Below, one piece after another: positions 43,321 through 51,503 of a stretch of DNA of 64,000 nucleotides (the first letter of the stretch is position 1; each line of letters begins with the position of its first letter). Source of the DNA: Rhizobium mongolense USDA 1844 (lineage in GTDB: Bacteria; Pseudomonadota; Alphaproteobacteria; Rhizobiales; Rhizobiaceae). Below the pieces are notes generated by a model that ran no database searches, was not told the DNA's origin, and saw nothing but the letters and a program-made list of their open reading frames with translations. A program made the translations under genes and the position numbers. The stretch lies in NCBI RefSeq assembly GCF_000419765.1, contig NZ_ATTQ01000015.1, forward strand, positions 1 through 64,000, in the 5' to 3' direction.

Positions 43321-43890
43321 TCACTTCTTTTTCTTCGGCTTGCCTGAGGCGAGCTTGGAGATTTCCTGCGGATCATCGACAAGTCCCGCCGCCAGCGGAT
43401 CGATCAGGATTGTGCCGTCTTCGAGATCAATTTCGAGAACCGATGCTTCGGAGAAGGGGATGAGCACGGGGCGCTTGCCCGGCCCCTTGAGCTCCAGCAG
43501 GTCGCCCGCGCCGAAGTCGAAAACGCCGGTAATGGTGCCGTAGCTGACGCCTTTATCGTCCACTGCCTCCAGCCCTTCGAGATCGGCATAGAAGAATTCG
43601 TCTTCCTCCAGTTCGTCGTCCGGCAGGTTGCCGCGTTCGATGTAGAGCTCCAGGCCGTTGAGCGCCTCGGCCGCATTGCGGTCGTTGATGCCACGGAAGC
43701 GAACGACGACGACATTCTTCATCTCGCGGATTTCGAGGATCTCGAAGGTCCGCCCGTCCATGCTGTGCAAATGACCATAGTCGCCGAGCGCCGTCGGATC
43801 GGCCGTATAGGCCTTGGCGCGCACTTCGCCGCGGATGCCCTGCGCACCGCCGATCGTTGCCATCAGTACGGGGTTTTCAAGCTTTGTCAT
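43321..43890 (-). CDS. rimM: Ribosome maturation factor RimM
   Basis: A 189-residue 16S processing factor. The N-terminal domain starts VLMATIGGAQGIRGEVRAKAY and the C-terminal PRC-barrel contains VSYGTITGVFDFGAGDLLEL and PVLIPF. It assists assembly of the 30S head near S19. ATG 43890 is chosen since AGGG lies just upstream; ATG 43902 is possible. The tail is Lys-rich. Confidence 0.95.
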   Translation of the reverse strand: MTKLENPVLMATIGGAQGIRGEVRAKAYTADPTALGDYGHLHSMDGRTFEILEIREMKNVVVVRFRGINDRNAAEALNGLELYIERGNLPDDELEEDEFFYADLEGLEAVDDKGVSYGTITGVFDFGAGDLLELKGPGKRPVLIPFSEASVLEIDLEDGTILIDPLAAGLVDDPQEISKLASGKPKKKK

Positions 43891-43957
43891 GGGGCCCTTC
43901 ATGTGAAGCCGGAAATCTGGCTTCTCATAAACGAAGTCTGCCGGAATGAAAATGAAA

Positions 43958-43985
43958 ACGGGCGGCATGTCGACATGCCGCCCGT
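43958..43985 (-). repeat. Perfect palindromic hairpin between rpsP and rimM
   Basis: Two complementary 14-base arms (ACGGGCGGCATGTC and its reverse complement) abut without a loop. On the minus strand they are followed by TTTCATTTTC. It probably acts as an attenuator giving more S16 than RimM/TrmD, or as an RNA processing site. Confidence 0.6.
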
Positions 43986-44007
43986 CAATCAGGATATGAT
44001 CCCGGGA

Positions 44008-44376
44008 TTATTCTGCGGAAGCAGCGGCTTCAGCTGCGTCGGCAGCTTTCTGAGCCCTCTCGGCGGTGCGTTCCTGGGCCTTCTTGCCCGGCTTTGCCTT
44101 TTCCGGGTTGTTCTTGGCCTCGCGCTTTGCAACGCCGGCTTCGTCGAGGAAGCGCAGAACGCGGTCGGTCGGCTGCGCGCCGTTGTCGAGCCAGTGCTTG
44201 ACGCGCTCGGCGTTCAGTTCAACGCGCTTTGCGTCGTCCTTGGCGAGCATCGGATTCCAGGAACCGAGCTTTTCGAGGAAGCGGCCATCGCGCGGCGAAC
44301 GGGCGTCGGCAACAACAACGTGATAATACGGGCGCTTCTTGGAACCACCGCGGGCGAGACGAATTTTCAGTGCCAT
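44008..44376 (-). CDS. rpsP: 30S ribosomal protein S16
   Basis: A 122-residue S16. It begins MALKIRLARGGSKKRPYYHVVVADARSPRD exactly as the family; the core ends near residue 85 and is followed by a charged, Ala-rich extension common in Rhizobiales. First gene of the rpsP–rimM–trmD–rplS order, preceded by the chorismate mutase gene. Confidence 0.97.
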   Translation of the reverse strand: MALKIRLARGGSKKRPYYHVVVADARSPRDGRFLEKLGSWNPMLAKDDAKRVELNAERVKHWLDNGAQPTDRVLRFLDEAGVAKREAKNNPEKAKPGKKAQERTAERAQKAADAAEAAASAE

Positions 44377-44426
44377 GTCATTTACTCCTTAGGCTTTTCT
44401 TGACCGCTTCGTGAGGCGGTATTGGT

Positions 44427-44747
44427 TCATTTTGCTGCGGCGCCTTGTTCAGCGTGATCCGCAGCGATCTGCTCATGATGCCGGATGACTTCCGTGATGA
44501 CGAAGTTCAAGAACTTCTCGGCGAAATCCGGATCCAGATGCGCATCTTCGGCAAGCTGCCGAAGACGGGCGATCTGGTATTCCTCGCGCGCCGGATCGGC
44601 CGGCGGCAACTTGTACTTGGCCTTCAAAACGCCCACCTCTTTGGTGCAGCGGAAGCGTTCGGCCAGGATGTGGACGAGCGCAGCGTCGATATTGTCGATC
44701 GACTGGCGGTAGCTCGAAAGCTGGGCTTTGACGTCTGGATCAATCAT
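44427..44747 (-). CDS. Chorismate mutase (AroQ type II)
   Basis: A 106-residue all-helical chorismate mutase. Conserved catalytic positions are the Arg in SSYRQSIDNIDAALVHILAERF, Lys in CTKEVGVLKAKYKLPPADPARE and Glu/Gln in the last helix. It converts chorismate to prephenate for Phe/Tyr synthesis. ATG 44747 is chosen because longer in-frame starts would extend into the ffh gene. It is 16 bases downstream of ffh, a conserved rhizobial neighbour. Confidence 0.9.
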   Translation of the reverse strand: MIDPDVKAQLSSYRQSIDNIDAALVHILAERFRCTKEVGVLKAKYKLPPADPAREEYQIARLRQLAEDAHLDPDFAEKFLNFVITEVIRHHEQIAADHAEQGAAAK

Positions 44748-44763
44748 GGGGCAGGCGATCCTT

Positions 44764-46347
44764 TCACTTCTTCTTCGGCAATCCGGGCAGACCCGGGAAA
44801 CCACCGCCGAGACCCGGAAGCTTTGCGCCGCCAAGACCTGGCAAGCCGCCCGGTAAACCGCCACCTAAACCGGGCATGCCCCCACCCGGCTTTCCAAGAC
44901 CCGACGCCTCGGCCTGCTTCTGAAGTGCCTCCAGCTGCTTGGGGTCGATATTCGAAAGATCAGGCATTCCGCCCATCCCACCCATCCCGCCAAGACCCAT
45001 CTTGCCGGCAAGACCTCCCATCAGCTGCTTCATCATGCCGCCTTTGCCCTTGCCGCCCATCATCTTCATCATGTCCGCCATCTGGCGGTGCATCTTGAGC
45101 AACTTGTTGATGTCGGCAGCATCGGTGCCGGAGCCGGCGGCGATCCGCTTCTTGCGGGAATGCTTGAGGATGTCCGGGTTGGCGCGCTCAGCCTTCGTCA
45201 TCGAAGAGATGATCGCAAGCTGGCGGCCGAAGAGGCTGTCATTCAGGCCGGCGGATGCCATCTTGTCCTTCATACCGGCCATGCCGGGCATCATGCTCAT
45301 GATGCCGCCCATGCCGCCCATCTTCTGCATCTGGCGCAGCTGGTCGGCGAGATCGTTGAGGTCGAATTTTCCCTTGGCCATCTTGGCGGCCATGGCGGCC
45401 GCCTTTTCGGCGTCGATATTTTCCGCCGCGCGCTCGACGAGCGAGATGATGTCGCCCATGCCAAGAATACGGTCTGCGATGCGGCGGGGATGGAATTCTT
45501 CCAGCTCGCTCATCTTTTCGCCGACGCCGATCAGCTTGATTGGCTTGCCGGTGACGGCGCGCATAGACAGAGCCGCACCGCCGCGGCCGTCGCCGTCCAT
45601 GCGGGTGAGCACGAGGCCGGTGATGCCGACGCGCTCGTCGAAATTGCGGGCCAGATTGACGGCGTCCTGACCGGTCAGTGAGTCCGCGACCAGCAGGATT
45701 TCATGCGGGTTCGACTTCTTCTTGATGTCGGCCATTTCGACCATCAAGGGCTCATCGATATGCGTACGGCCGGCGGTATCGAGGATGACGACGTCATGGC
45801 CGCCGAGCTTGGCTGCCTGCACGGCGCGCGCGGCGATATCCGTCGGCGACTGGCCGGCGATGACCGGAAGCGTGTCGACATTGGTCTGGGCGCCGAGCTG
45901 GCGAAGCTGCTCCTGCGCTGCCGGACGGCGTGTGTCGAGCGATGCCATCAGCACCCGCTTCTTCTCGCGCGTCGTCAGGCGGAGGGCGATCTTCGCCGTC
46001 GTCGTCGTCTTGCCGGAGCCCTGCAGGCCGACCATCATGATCACGACGGGGGCGGCAGCGTGCAGATCGACACCGGCGCCTTCGCCGCCCAGCATCTCGA
46101 TCAGCTCGTCATGAACGATCTTTACGACCATCTGGCCGGGCTTGATCGACTTCAAAATCTCTGCGCCGACGGCCTTTTCGCGCACGCGGTCGGTGAAGGA
46201 GCGTACGACATCGAGTGCAACGTCGGCTTCCAGTAATGCACGGCGAACCTCGCGCAGCGCTGCGGAAACATCGGCTTCCGAAAGCGCGCCACGGCCTGTC
46301 AGTCCATTCAGAATGGATCCAAGACGGTCCTGGAGGTTTTCAAACAT
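44764..46347 (-). CDS. ffh: Signal recognition particle protein Ffh (SRP54)
   Basis: A 527-residue GTPase. The N domain (1–90) and G domain hold the P-loop GLQGSGKTTTTAKI, DTRRPAAQEQL, DTAGRTHIDE and TRMDGDGRGG. The Met-rich M domain (about 300–450) binds 4.5S RNA and signal peptides, and a Gly/Met/Pro-rich C-terminal tail follows. It targets membrane proteins with FtsY, encoded further along the window on the other strand. ATG 46347 (MFENLQDRL) matches the family; longer starts lie in the leader. Confidence 0.96.
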   Translation of the reverse strand: MFENLQDRLGSILNGLTGRGALSEADVSAALREVRRALLEADVALDVVRSFTDRVREKAVGAEILKSIKPGQMVVKIVHDELIEMLGGEGAGVDLHAAAPVVIMMVGLQGSGKTTTTAKIALRLTTREKKRVLMASLDTRRPAAQEQLRQLGAQTNVDTLPVIAGQSPTDIAARAVQAAKLGGHDVVILDTAGRTHIDEPLMVEMADIKKKSNPHEILLVADSLTGQDAVNLARNFDERVGITGLVLTRMDGDGRGGAALSMRAVTGKPIKLIGVGEKMSELEEFHPRRIADRILGMGDIISLVERAAENIDAEKAAAMAAKMAKGKFDLNDLADQLRQMQKMGGMGGIMSMMPGMAGMKDKMASAGLNDSLFGRQLAIISSMTKAERANPDILKHSRKKRIAAGSGTDAADINKLLKMHRQMADMMKMMGGKGKGGMMKQLMGGLAGKMGLGGMGGMGGMPDLSNIDPKQLEALQKQAEASGLGKPGGGMPGLGGGLPGGLPGLGGAKLPGLGGGFPGLPGLPKKK

Positions 46348-46430
46348 CGGCTCTTCCTTGATACGTTTCGGGCAGGATTGGTATGCCCGGAAACGTCGTG
46401 CTTTTCGTTGACGAAAACAAGACGCAAAGC

Positions 46431-46467
46431 CAAAAAGCACCCGAGGGCGCATCGCGCTGTCGGGTGT
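46431..46467 (-). terminator. Terminator-like hairpin in the ffh leader
   Basis: On the minus strand CACCCGA and TCGGGTG pair across a G+C-rich loop and are followed by CTTTTT. It lies about 90 bases upstream of the ffh start, so it could be an attenuator or the end of a short leader RNA. Confidence 0.45.
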
Positions 46468-46665
46468 GGACCTCCGGGATCTCTTTATACCTTATCGGGT
46501 CCCGGTCGGCGGCTCGAGTCTTGAAGCTCGTCACAGAATGAGCGGCGGTAAACAGGAAAGTGCGGATAAAGTCAAGAGAATGCGGAAAAATGACGGCATT
46601 GCCGGCTTCCAAAGCCTTCGGCGTGCCGCTTGTGTCATCTCAAGTGACACTGGCAAAAGTGCCGA

Positions 46666-46710
46666 CTCCATGAACTTCGCCTCCATGAATTTCGCCTCCA
46701 TGAATTTCAT
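46666..46710 (+). repeat. Three-copy 15-base tandem repeat
   Basis: CTCCATGAACTTCGC, CTCCATGAATTTCGC and CTCCATGAATTTCAT follow each other exactly at 46666, 46681 and 46696. The unit length keeps reading frame, but no convincing gene contains it. Confidence 0.8.
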
Positions 46711-46733
46711 TGTGTGAAAAAAAGGTGGCGGCC

Positions 46734-47016
46734 ATGAGCGGCTATTGGGATTTCTGGATCGATCGCGGCAGCACCTTGACGGGGTGGCCCGGACGGCTCC
46801 TTGACCGCCCATAAGCTGCTCTTTGGAAAATTCCGAAGCAATCGCGATCCAGCCGTGCAGGGCATTCGCGATGTGCTCGGCCTTGGGGCGCGCCTATCCT
46901 CCTTTGGACGCATCGGTGCCGTCAAGATGGGCACGACGGCGCGACCAGCCGAGGTTTGCGGCCGGCGAGCGCTTATCGTCACAACGCCGGCGGGAGGCGG
47001 ATACGGCGCGGTTTGA
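46734..47016 (+). pseudogene. 5-oxoprolinase / hydantoinase (OplA/HyuAB-type) remnant
   Basis: The first frame reads MSGYWDFWIDRGSTLTG, the start of bacterial 5-oxoprolinase (normally WDFWIDRGGTFTD). After a frameshift a second frame continues DGSLTAHKLL, RDPAVQGIRDVLGL and AVKMGTT, all from the N-terminal 100 residues of that enzyme. It then jumps to RRALIVTTPAGGGYGAV, the C-terminal end of the HyuB half. More than 1,000 residues are missing between, so a large internal deletion has collapsed the gene. It converges on the EF-G-like gene. Confidence 0.78.
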
Positions 47017-47064
47017 GGTCCGGCTCGGCAGGTGCCCAGCCGGCAAGATTTGCCACGTCGTGCT

Positions 47065-49023
47065 TTAACTCGGGTGCGATCCCGAACCGTGTGCGTTGAT
47101 GATTGCATCGGCCTCTTTGCCGTAAATCTCCTCGAAGTGATCGAAGGCTTTGGAGAAGTATCCGATTCCTTGCGTAGCGGAGCGCAACGTCCGGGCCAGT
47201 TCGTCGAGCGCCGCACCGGGAACGAGTGCCCGGAAGACATCCCATCCTTTGGCGCTCTCATCGCGATCGAAGCCAAGCACCTGGCCCTTGAGTGCCGAGA
47301 CGATCGCCACCATGCTGCCAGAGAAGATGGATGGTATGTGGATTTCGACCCGGACCACCGGCTGCATCAGCACGGCCGCTGCCTCTGACAATGCCTGCCG
47401 CACCCCCATCCGTGCCGCTGCCCGGAAGGCGAAGTCGGAGCTGTCGACGGAGTGGTACTGACCGTCGGTGAGCCTCACGTCGACATCGATCACCCGAAAG
47501 CCGAGCGGGCCTTTCTCCATGGCTTCACGGGCGCCGGCCTCCACCGCCGGAATGTAGTTCCGGGGAACGGTGCCGCCTTTGACCGTCTCGCCGAAGGTGA
47601 AGCCCTGGCCCCGTTCATTGGGACGCACACTCAGCTGCACGTCTGCGAACTGCCCTGCGCCACCGGTCTGCTTGCGGTGACGATAGTGGACGTTCGAGGG
47701 CTTTGAGATCGTTTCCCGATAGATCGGGTTCGGCGATCGATCCGTGACTTCGACGCGGAATACCTCCGACAGGGTCTTGCGCAGATCGCGCAGGTGCATC
47801 GGTCCTTGCGCGCAGATCAGCTGCGCGCCTGTTCCCTCCTCCTGCATCACCTTCAGGCCGCGATCGGTCTCGGCCAGCTTTGCAAGCGTCGCCGAGAGCT
47901 TCGTTTCGTCGCGCTCGGTGCCGGGAACAAGGATGCGTTCGAGCATTGGCGTCGGCGGTGCCGTCCAAGCGGGCGGTGCCAGCGCGTCGGCCGCTGTCAG
48001 CAAGGCGGGTGCGGGCAAGTGATCTGACTTGACTGCGGCGAAAATCCTGCCGCGTGCGGAGTTGCCGGCAAGGGAACGGCCGTTTCCTCCCTCCTGAACC
48101 GACCCGAGACTTGCGCCGCCCAACGCAGCGCCCTGTTTCAGTCCGTCGGCAAGCGCACGGACGAGGATCGTCTTTCCAACGCTCGGCCGGTGGTAGGCGT
48201 GGAAGCTCACGGCAGCCAACGCCGTTTCATCCAGGCTGGCGGTGGCAGCCAGCCGGCTCTTCAGGGCTTCAACGGGCGGCGCTTCGTGGCGCAGCGTCTT
48301 CATCAGCCGCTTGATGCCATTGCTGTGAGATGCTGCGCCGAAGAGCACCGGAATGACCTTGTTTTCCTTCAGGATCCGCGAGGCGATGGCAAAGAGTGCG
48401 TCGCTTGGTAGTTCGCGGTCCTCGATCAGTTCCTCGAGAAGCCAGTCATCGTACTCGGAAAGCTGTTCCAGCAATTCGGAACGTGCCTCGTGCTCGCGCG
48501 CTGCAGCACTGTCGGGAAGTTCGACGAGGGCCGATGGCTGACCTTCCTGGTAGCGCCAGGCGCGCTCCGAAATCAGGTCGCAGCTGCCGACCACAACATC
48601 TCCGTCGCGGATCGGTATCTGCCGCAGGACGAGGGGATGGCTGGAATAGGCCTGCAGGGCGGCGATGACATCGCGCAGGCGCCCCTGCGGCTCGTCCATG
48701 CGGTTCACAAAAAGAATGCAGGGTGTTCCCGAAGCTTCGATGGCGCGAAGATAGGGTGCTGCCAGCACCGCCTCGTCCGGCGCCGGCGATACGCAGAGGA
48801 TGCAAGCATCGCTTGCCAACAATGAATCCTGGGCGAGTGCCAGCGCCTCGTTCGCACCGGGTGTATCCAACGCACACCATCCCTCGCTTCCGAATTCGAA
48901 TTCCGTCAGGCTCGATCCGTATGGCGAGACGGACTTTCTCGGTGTCCCTTCGAGCGAAGCCAGTTTTGCGACGAGTGTCGACTTTCCCGTCTGCGAGGGT
49001 CCAAGTACCGTGAAGCAGCGCAT
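47065..49023 (-). CDS. Elongation factor G-like protein with degenerate GTPase domain
   Basis: A 652-residue EF-G paralogue. G1 is GPSQTGKST (residues 8–16), G3 is DTPG (53–56) and G4 is NRMD (107–110), but the switch I motif RGITI of translational GTPases is missing: only about 36 residues separate G1 from G3. Domains II–V are recognisable, including VHYRHRKQTGGAGQFADVQL, GGTVPRNYIPAVEAGAREAMEKGPL and the domain V run PVVRVEIHIPSIFSGSMVAIVSALKGQV. Such EF-G-like proteins of alphaproteobacteria have no settled function. The protein is about 40–50 residues shorter than canonical EF-G. Confidence 0.85.
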   Translation of the reverse strand: MRCFTVLGPSQTGKSTLVAKLASLEGTPRKSVSPYGSSLTEFEFGSEGWCALDTPGANEALALAQDSLLASDACILCVSPAPDEAVLAAPYLRAIEASGTPCILFVNRMDEPQGRLRDVIAALQAYSSHPLVLRQIPIRDGDVVVGSCDLISERAWRYQEGQPSALVELPDSAAAREHEARSELLEQLSEYDDWLLEELIEDRELPSDALFAIASRILKENKVIPVLFGAASHSNGIKRLMKTLRHEAPPVEALKSRLAATASLDETALAAVSFHAYHRPSVGKTILVRALADGLKQGAALGGASLGSVQEGGNGRSLAGNSARGRIFAAVKSDHLPAPALLTAADALAPPAWTAPPTPMLERILVPGTERDETKLSATLAKLAETDRGLKVMQEEGTGAQLICAQGPMHLRDLRKTLSEVFRVEVTDRSPNPIYRETISKPSNVHYRHRKQTGGAGQFADVQLSVRPNERGQGFTFGETVKGGTVPRNYIPAVEAGAREAMEKGPLGFRVIDVDVRLTDGQYHSVDSSDFAFRAAARMGVRQALSEAAAVLMQPVVRVEIHIPSIFSGSMVAIVSALKGQVLGFDRDESAKGWDVFRALVPGAALDELARTLRSATQGIGYFSKAFDHFEEIYGKEADAIINAHGSGSHPS

Positions 49024-49311
49024 CGGCTATCCTCCCTTTGCCAAGAACACGCATCCGATTGTCAAGAATGCCTTCAACCGTTGAAAAGTGCTAGGCCATT
49101 GCGACGTTTCTCGAGCATGAGGCGGCGGCTGTCCCCTCATGAGACATTTCTGCCTGGGCAGTATGGCGTCTGCCTTTGCCGGGCTCCCCACGAGATTACC
49201 GGCGAAGAAGGGCGACGCAGCGAAGCGTCGCTGGCTGGTCATTGCCCGCACCCACTGGTAATTCCCGCGCGTTTCCGCCATATACAGCCGAAATGGACAC
49301 GGGATGATCCT

Positions 49312-50217
49312 ATGAGCGCAACGGTCGAATTCGCGAAGATGAACGGGCTTGGCAACAAGATCCTGGTCGTCGACATGCGCGGCCGCGCGGACAAGGTGAC
49401 GCCTGCTGCGGCAATTGCGCTCAATGCCCATCCGGATACGGCCTTCGACCAGATCATGGCGATCCACGACCCGAGGGCTCAAGGCACCGATGCCTGGATC
49501 GATATCCTGAATTCCGATGGATCAAAGGCGCAAGCCTGCGGCAATGGCACGCGTTGCGTGGTGCAGGCTCTTGCCGCGGAAACCGGCAACAAGGTTTTCA
49601 CTTTCCAGACGGTGGCAGGCATCCTCAATGCCGTCGAGCATGACGATGGTACGATCTCGGTCGACATGGGCAAGCCTGTTTTCGACTGGGACAAGATCCC
49701 GCTTGCGGAAGAATTTCACGATACCAGCCGCATTGAACTCCAAATCGGCCCGATCGACAGCCCGGTCCTGCATTCGCCCTCCACCATGTCGATGGGCAAC
49801 CCGCATGCCGTCTTCTGGGTCGACAGGGACGTGATGTCCTTTGATCTTGCGCGCTTTGGACCGTTGCTTGAGAATCATCCGATGTTTCCCGAGCGCGCCA
49901 ATATCACGCTGGCGCAAATTACCTCGCCGGCATCGATCACGACACGGACATGGGAGCGCGGTGCGGGTTTGACGCTTGCCTGCGGTTCGGCTGCCTGCGC
50001 AACAGCGGTTTGCGCTGCCCGCACGGGCCGCACGGGCCGCAGGGTCGAGATTCATGTCGCCAGCGCCAAGCCGCCCGGCATATTGTCGATCGAATGGCGC
50101 GACCGCGACGACCACGTGATCATGACCGGCCCTGCCGAATGGGAATGGTCCGGTACGGTGGACCCCTCCACCGGTTCGTGGGTGCGCGATCAGGCGCAGG
50201 GGGCCGAGGCGCGGTGA
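49312..50217 (+). CDS. dapF: Diaminopimelate epimerase
   Basis: A 301-residue PLP-independent epimerase converting LL- to meso-diaminopimelate for lysine and peptidoglycan. The two catalytic thiols are Cys76 (ACGNGTRC) and Cys224 (ACGSAACA); the N-terminus FAKMNGLGNKILVVD is typical. ATG 49312 is used, preceded by GGGATGA. Its stop overlaps the mtaB start (GTGA), so the two are translationally coupled. Confidence 0.95.
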   Translation: MSATVEFAKMNGLGNKILVVDMRGRADKVTPAAAIALNAHPDTAFDQIMAIHDPRAQGTDAWIDILNSDGSKAQACGNGTRCVVQALAAETGNKVFTFQTVAGILNAVEHDDGTISVDMGKPVFDWDKIPLAEEFHDTSRIELQIGPIDSPVLHSPSTMSMGNPHAVFWVDRDVMSFDLARFGPLLENHPMFPERANITLAQITSPASITTRTWERGAGLTLACGSAACATAVCAARTGRTGRRVEIHVASAKPPGILSIEWRDRDDHVIMTGPAEWEWSGTVDPSTGSWVRDQAQGAEAR

Positions 50218-51488
50218 GCGGCGTTGAGGTCATTACCTTCGGCTGCCGTCTCAACACCTACGAATCCGAAGTGATGCGGGCGGAGGCGGAAAAGGCCGGG
50301 CTCAACAACGCCATTTTGGTGAACACTTGCGCGGTCACAGGCGAGGCCGTGCGCCAGGCGCGGCAGGCCATCCGCCGCGCACGACGCGAAAATCCGCATG
50401 CCCGGATCATCGTGACGGGCTGCGCAGCCCAGACCGAAAAGCAGACCTTCGCAGAAATGGCCGAGGTCGACGCCGTTCTCGGCAACGAGGAGAAGCTGAT
50501 CACCGATTCATATCGCGCCCTGCCCGATTTCGGAGTGGCCGCGGAAGAGAAGCTGCGCGTCAACGACATCATGAGTGTGCGCCAGACGGCGCCGCAGATG
50601 GTGAAGCACATCGACGGGCATGTGCGCGCCTTCATCCAGGTGCAGAACGGCTGCGACCATCGCTGTACCTTCTGCATCATCCCCTATGGCCGCGGCAATT
50701 CCCGCTCCGTGCCCATGGGTGCCGTGGTCGATCAGGCGCGCAACCTCATTGAAAGCGGCTACAGAGAGATCGTGCTGACAGGTGTCGATGCCACCAGTTA
50801 CGGCGCCGACCTGCCCGGCGAACCGACGCTCGGGCTGCTTGCCAAGACGCTTCTGAAGCAGGTACCTGACATCCGCCGACTGCGGCTGTCATCGATCGAT
50901 AGCATCGAGGTGGACAAGCATCTGTTCGATCTGGTCGCCGATGAGCCGCGTTTCATGCCGCACCTGCATCTTTCGCTGCAACATGGCGACGACATGATCC
51001 TGAAGCGCATGAAGCGGCGGCATTCACGCGCCGATGCGCTGGCCTTCGTCGATCAGGTTCGCCGTCTGCGTCCAGAGATGTGCTTCGGCGCGGACATGAT
51101 CGCCGGTTTCCCGACCGAGACCGAAGAGATGTTCGAAAATGCCGTCAGCCTGGCGGAAGAAGCCAAGATCGCGTATCTGCACGTCTTCCCTTACAGCCCT
51201 CGTCCAGGCACGCCGGCAGCCCGCATGCCGCAGTTCGACCGGCCGATCGTCAAGGATCGTGCGGTACGGCTTCGTGCTACTGGACATCAGCTTCATCAGT
51301 CCCATCTGGATCAGATGGTCGGAACGCGGCAATGGCTGCTGGTGGAAAACAACGGGCTTGCACATACCGAAAACTTCACGCTTGTCGCAGCCCCCGGTCT
51401 TCGGCCGCGTTCGTTCGTCGAGGCATCCATCACCGGCCATAATGGCAAACATCTCGACATGCAATTGACAGCCGCCGACGCGGCCTGA
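50214..51488 (+). CDS. mtaB: tRNA t6A37 methylthiotransferase MtaB
   Basis: A 424-residue radical-SAM methylthiotransferase. The N-terminal UPF0004 domain carries three cysteines in FGCRLN, NTCAV and TGCAA for one [4Fe-4S] cluster. The radical-SAM motif CDHRCTFC lies at Cys147, Cys151 and Cys154, and a TRAM domain closes the protein. It converts t6A to ms2t6A at position 37 of tRNAs reading ANN codons. The start is GTG 50214, overlapping the dapF stop by 4 bases. Confidence 0.92.
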   Translation: MSGVEVITFGCRLNTYESEVMRAEAEKAGLNNAILVNTCAVTGEAVRQARQAIRRARRENPHARIIVTGCAAQTEKQTFAEMAEVDAVLGNEEKLITDSYRALPDFGVAAEEKLRVNDIMSVRQTAPQMVKHIDGHVRAFIQVQNGCDHRCTFCIIPYGRGNSRSVPMGAVVDQARNLIESGYREIVLTGVDATSYGADLPGEPTLGLLAKTLLKQVPDIRRLRLSSIDSIEVDKHLFDLVADEPRFMPHLHLSLQHGDDMILKRMKRRHSRADALAFVDQVRRLRPEMCFGADMIAGFPTETEEMFENAVSLAEEAKIAYLHVFPYSPRPGTPAARMPQFDRPIVKDRAVRLRATGHQLHQSHLDQMVGTRQWLLVENNGLAHTENFTLVAAPGLRPRSFVEASITGHNGKHLDMQLTAADAA

Positions 51489-51503
51489 TTTCACGGAATT
51501 CCC

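Larger units (their letters stand above)
46348..46733. other. ffh leader region and short repeats, no gene
   Basis: No coding region is supported. On the minus strand a hairpin with a following T tract lies at 46431–46467, and a wider inverted pair CCGGGA/TCCCGG at 46474–46505 surrounds a TATAAAG-like stretch. A 15-base tandem repeat occupies 46666–46710. The promoter of ffh is probably here. Confidence 0.5.
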
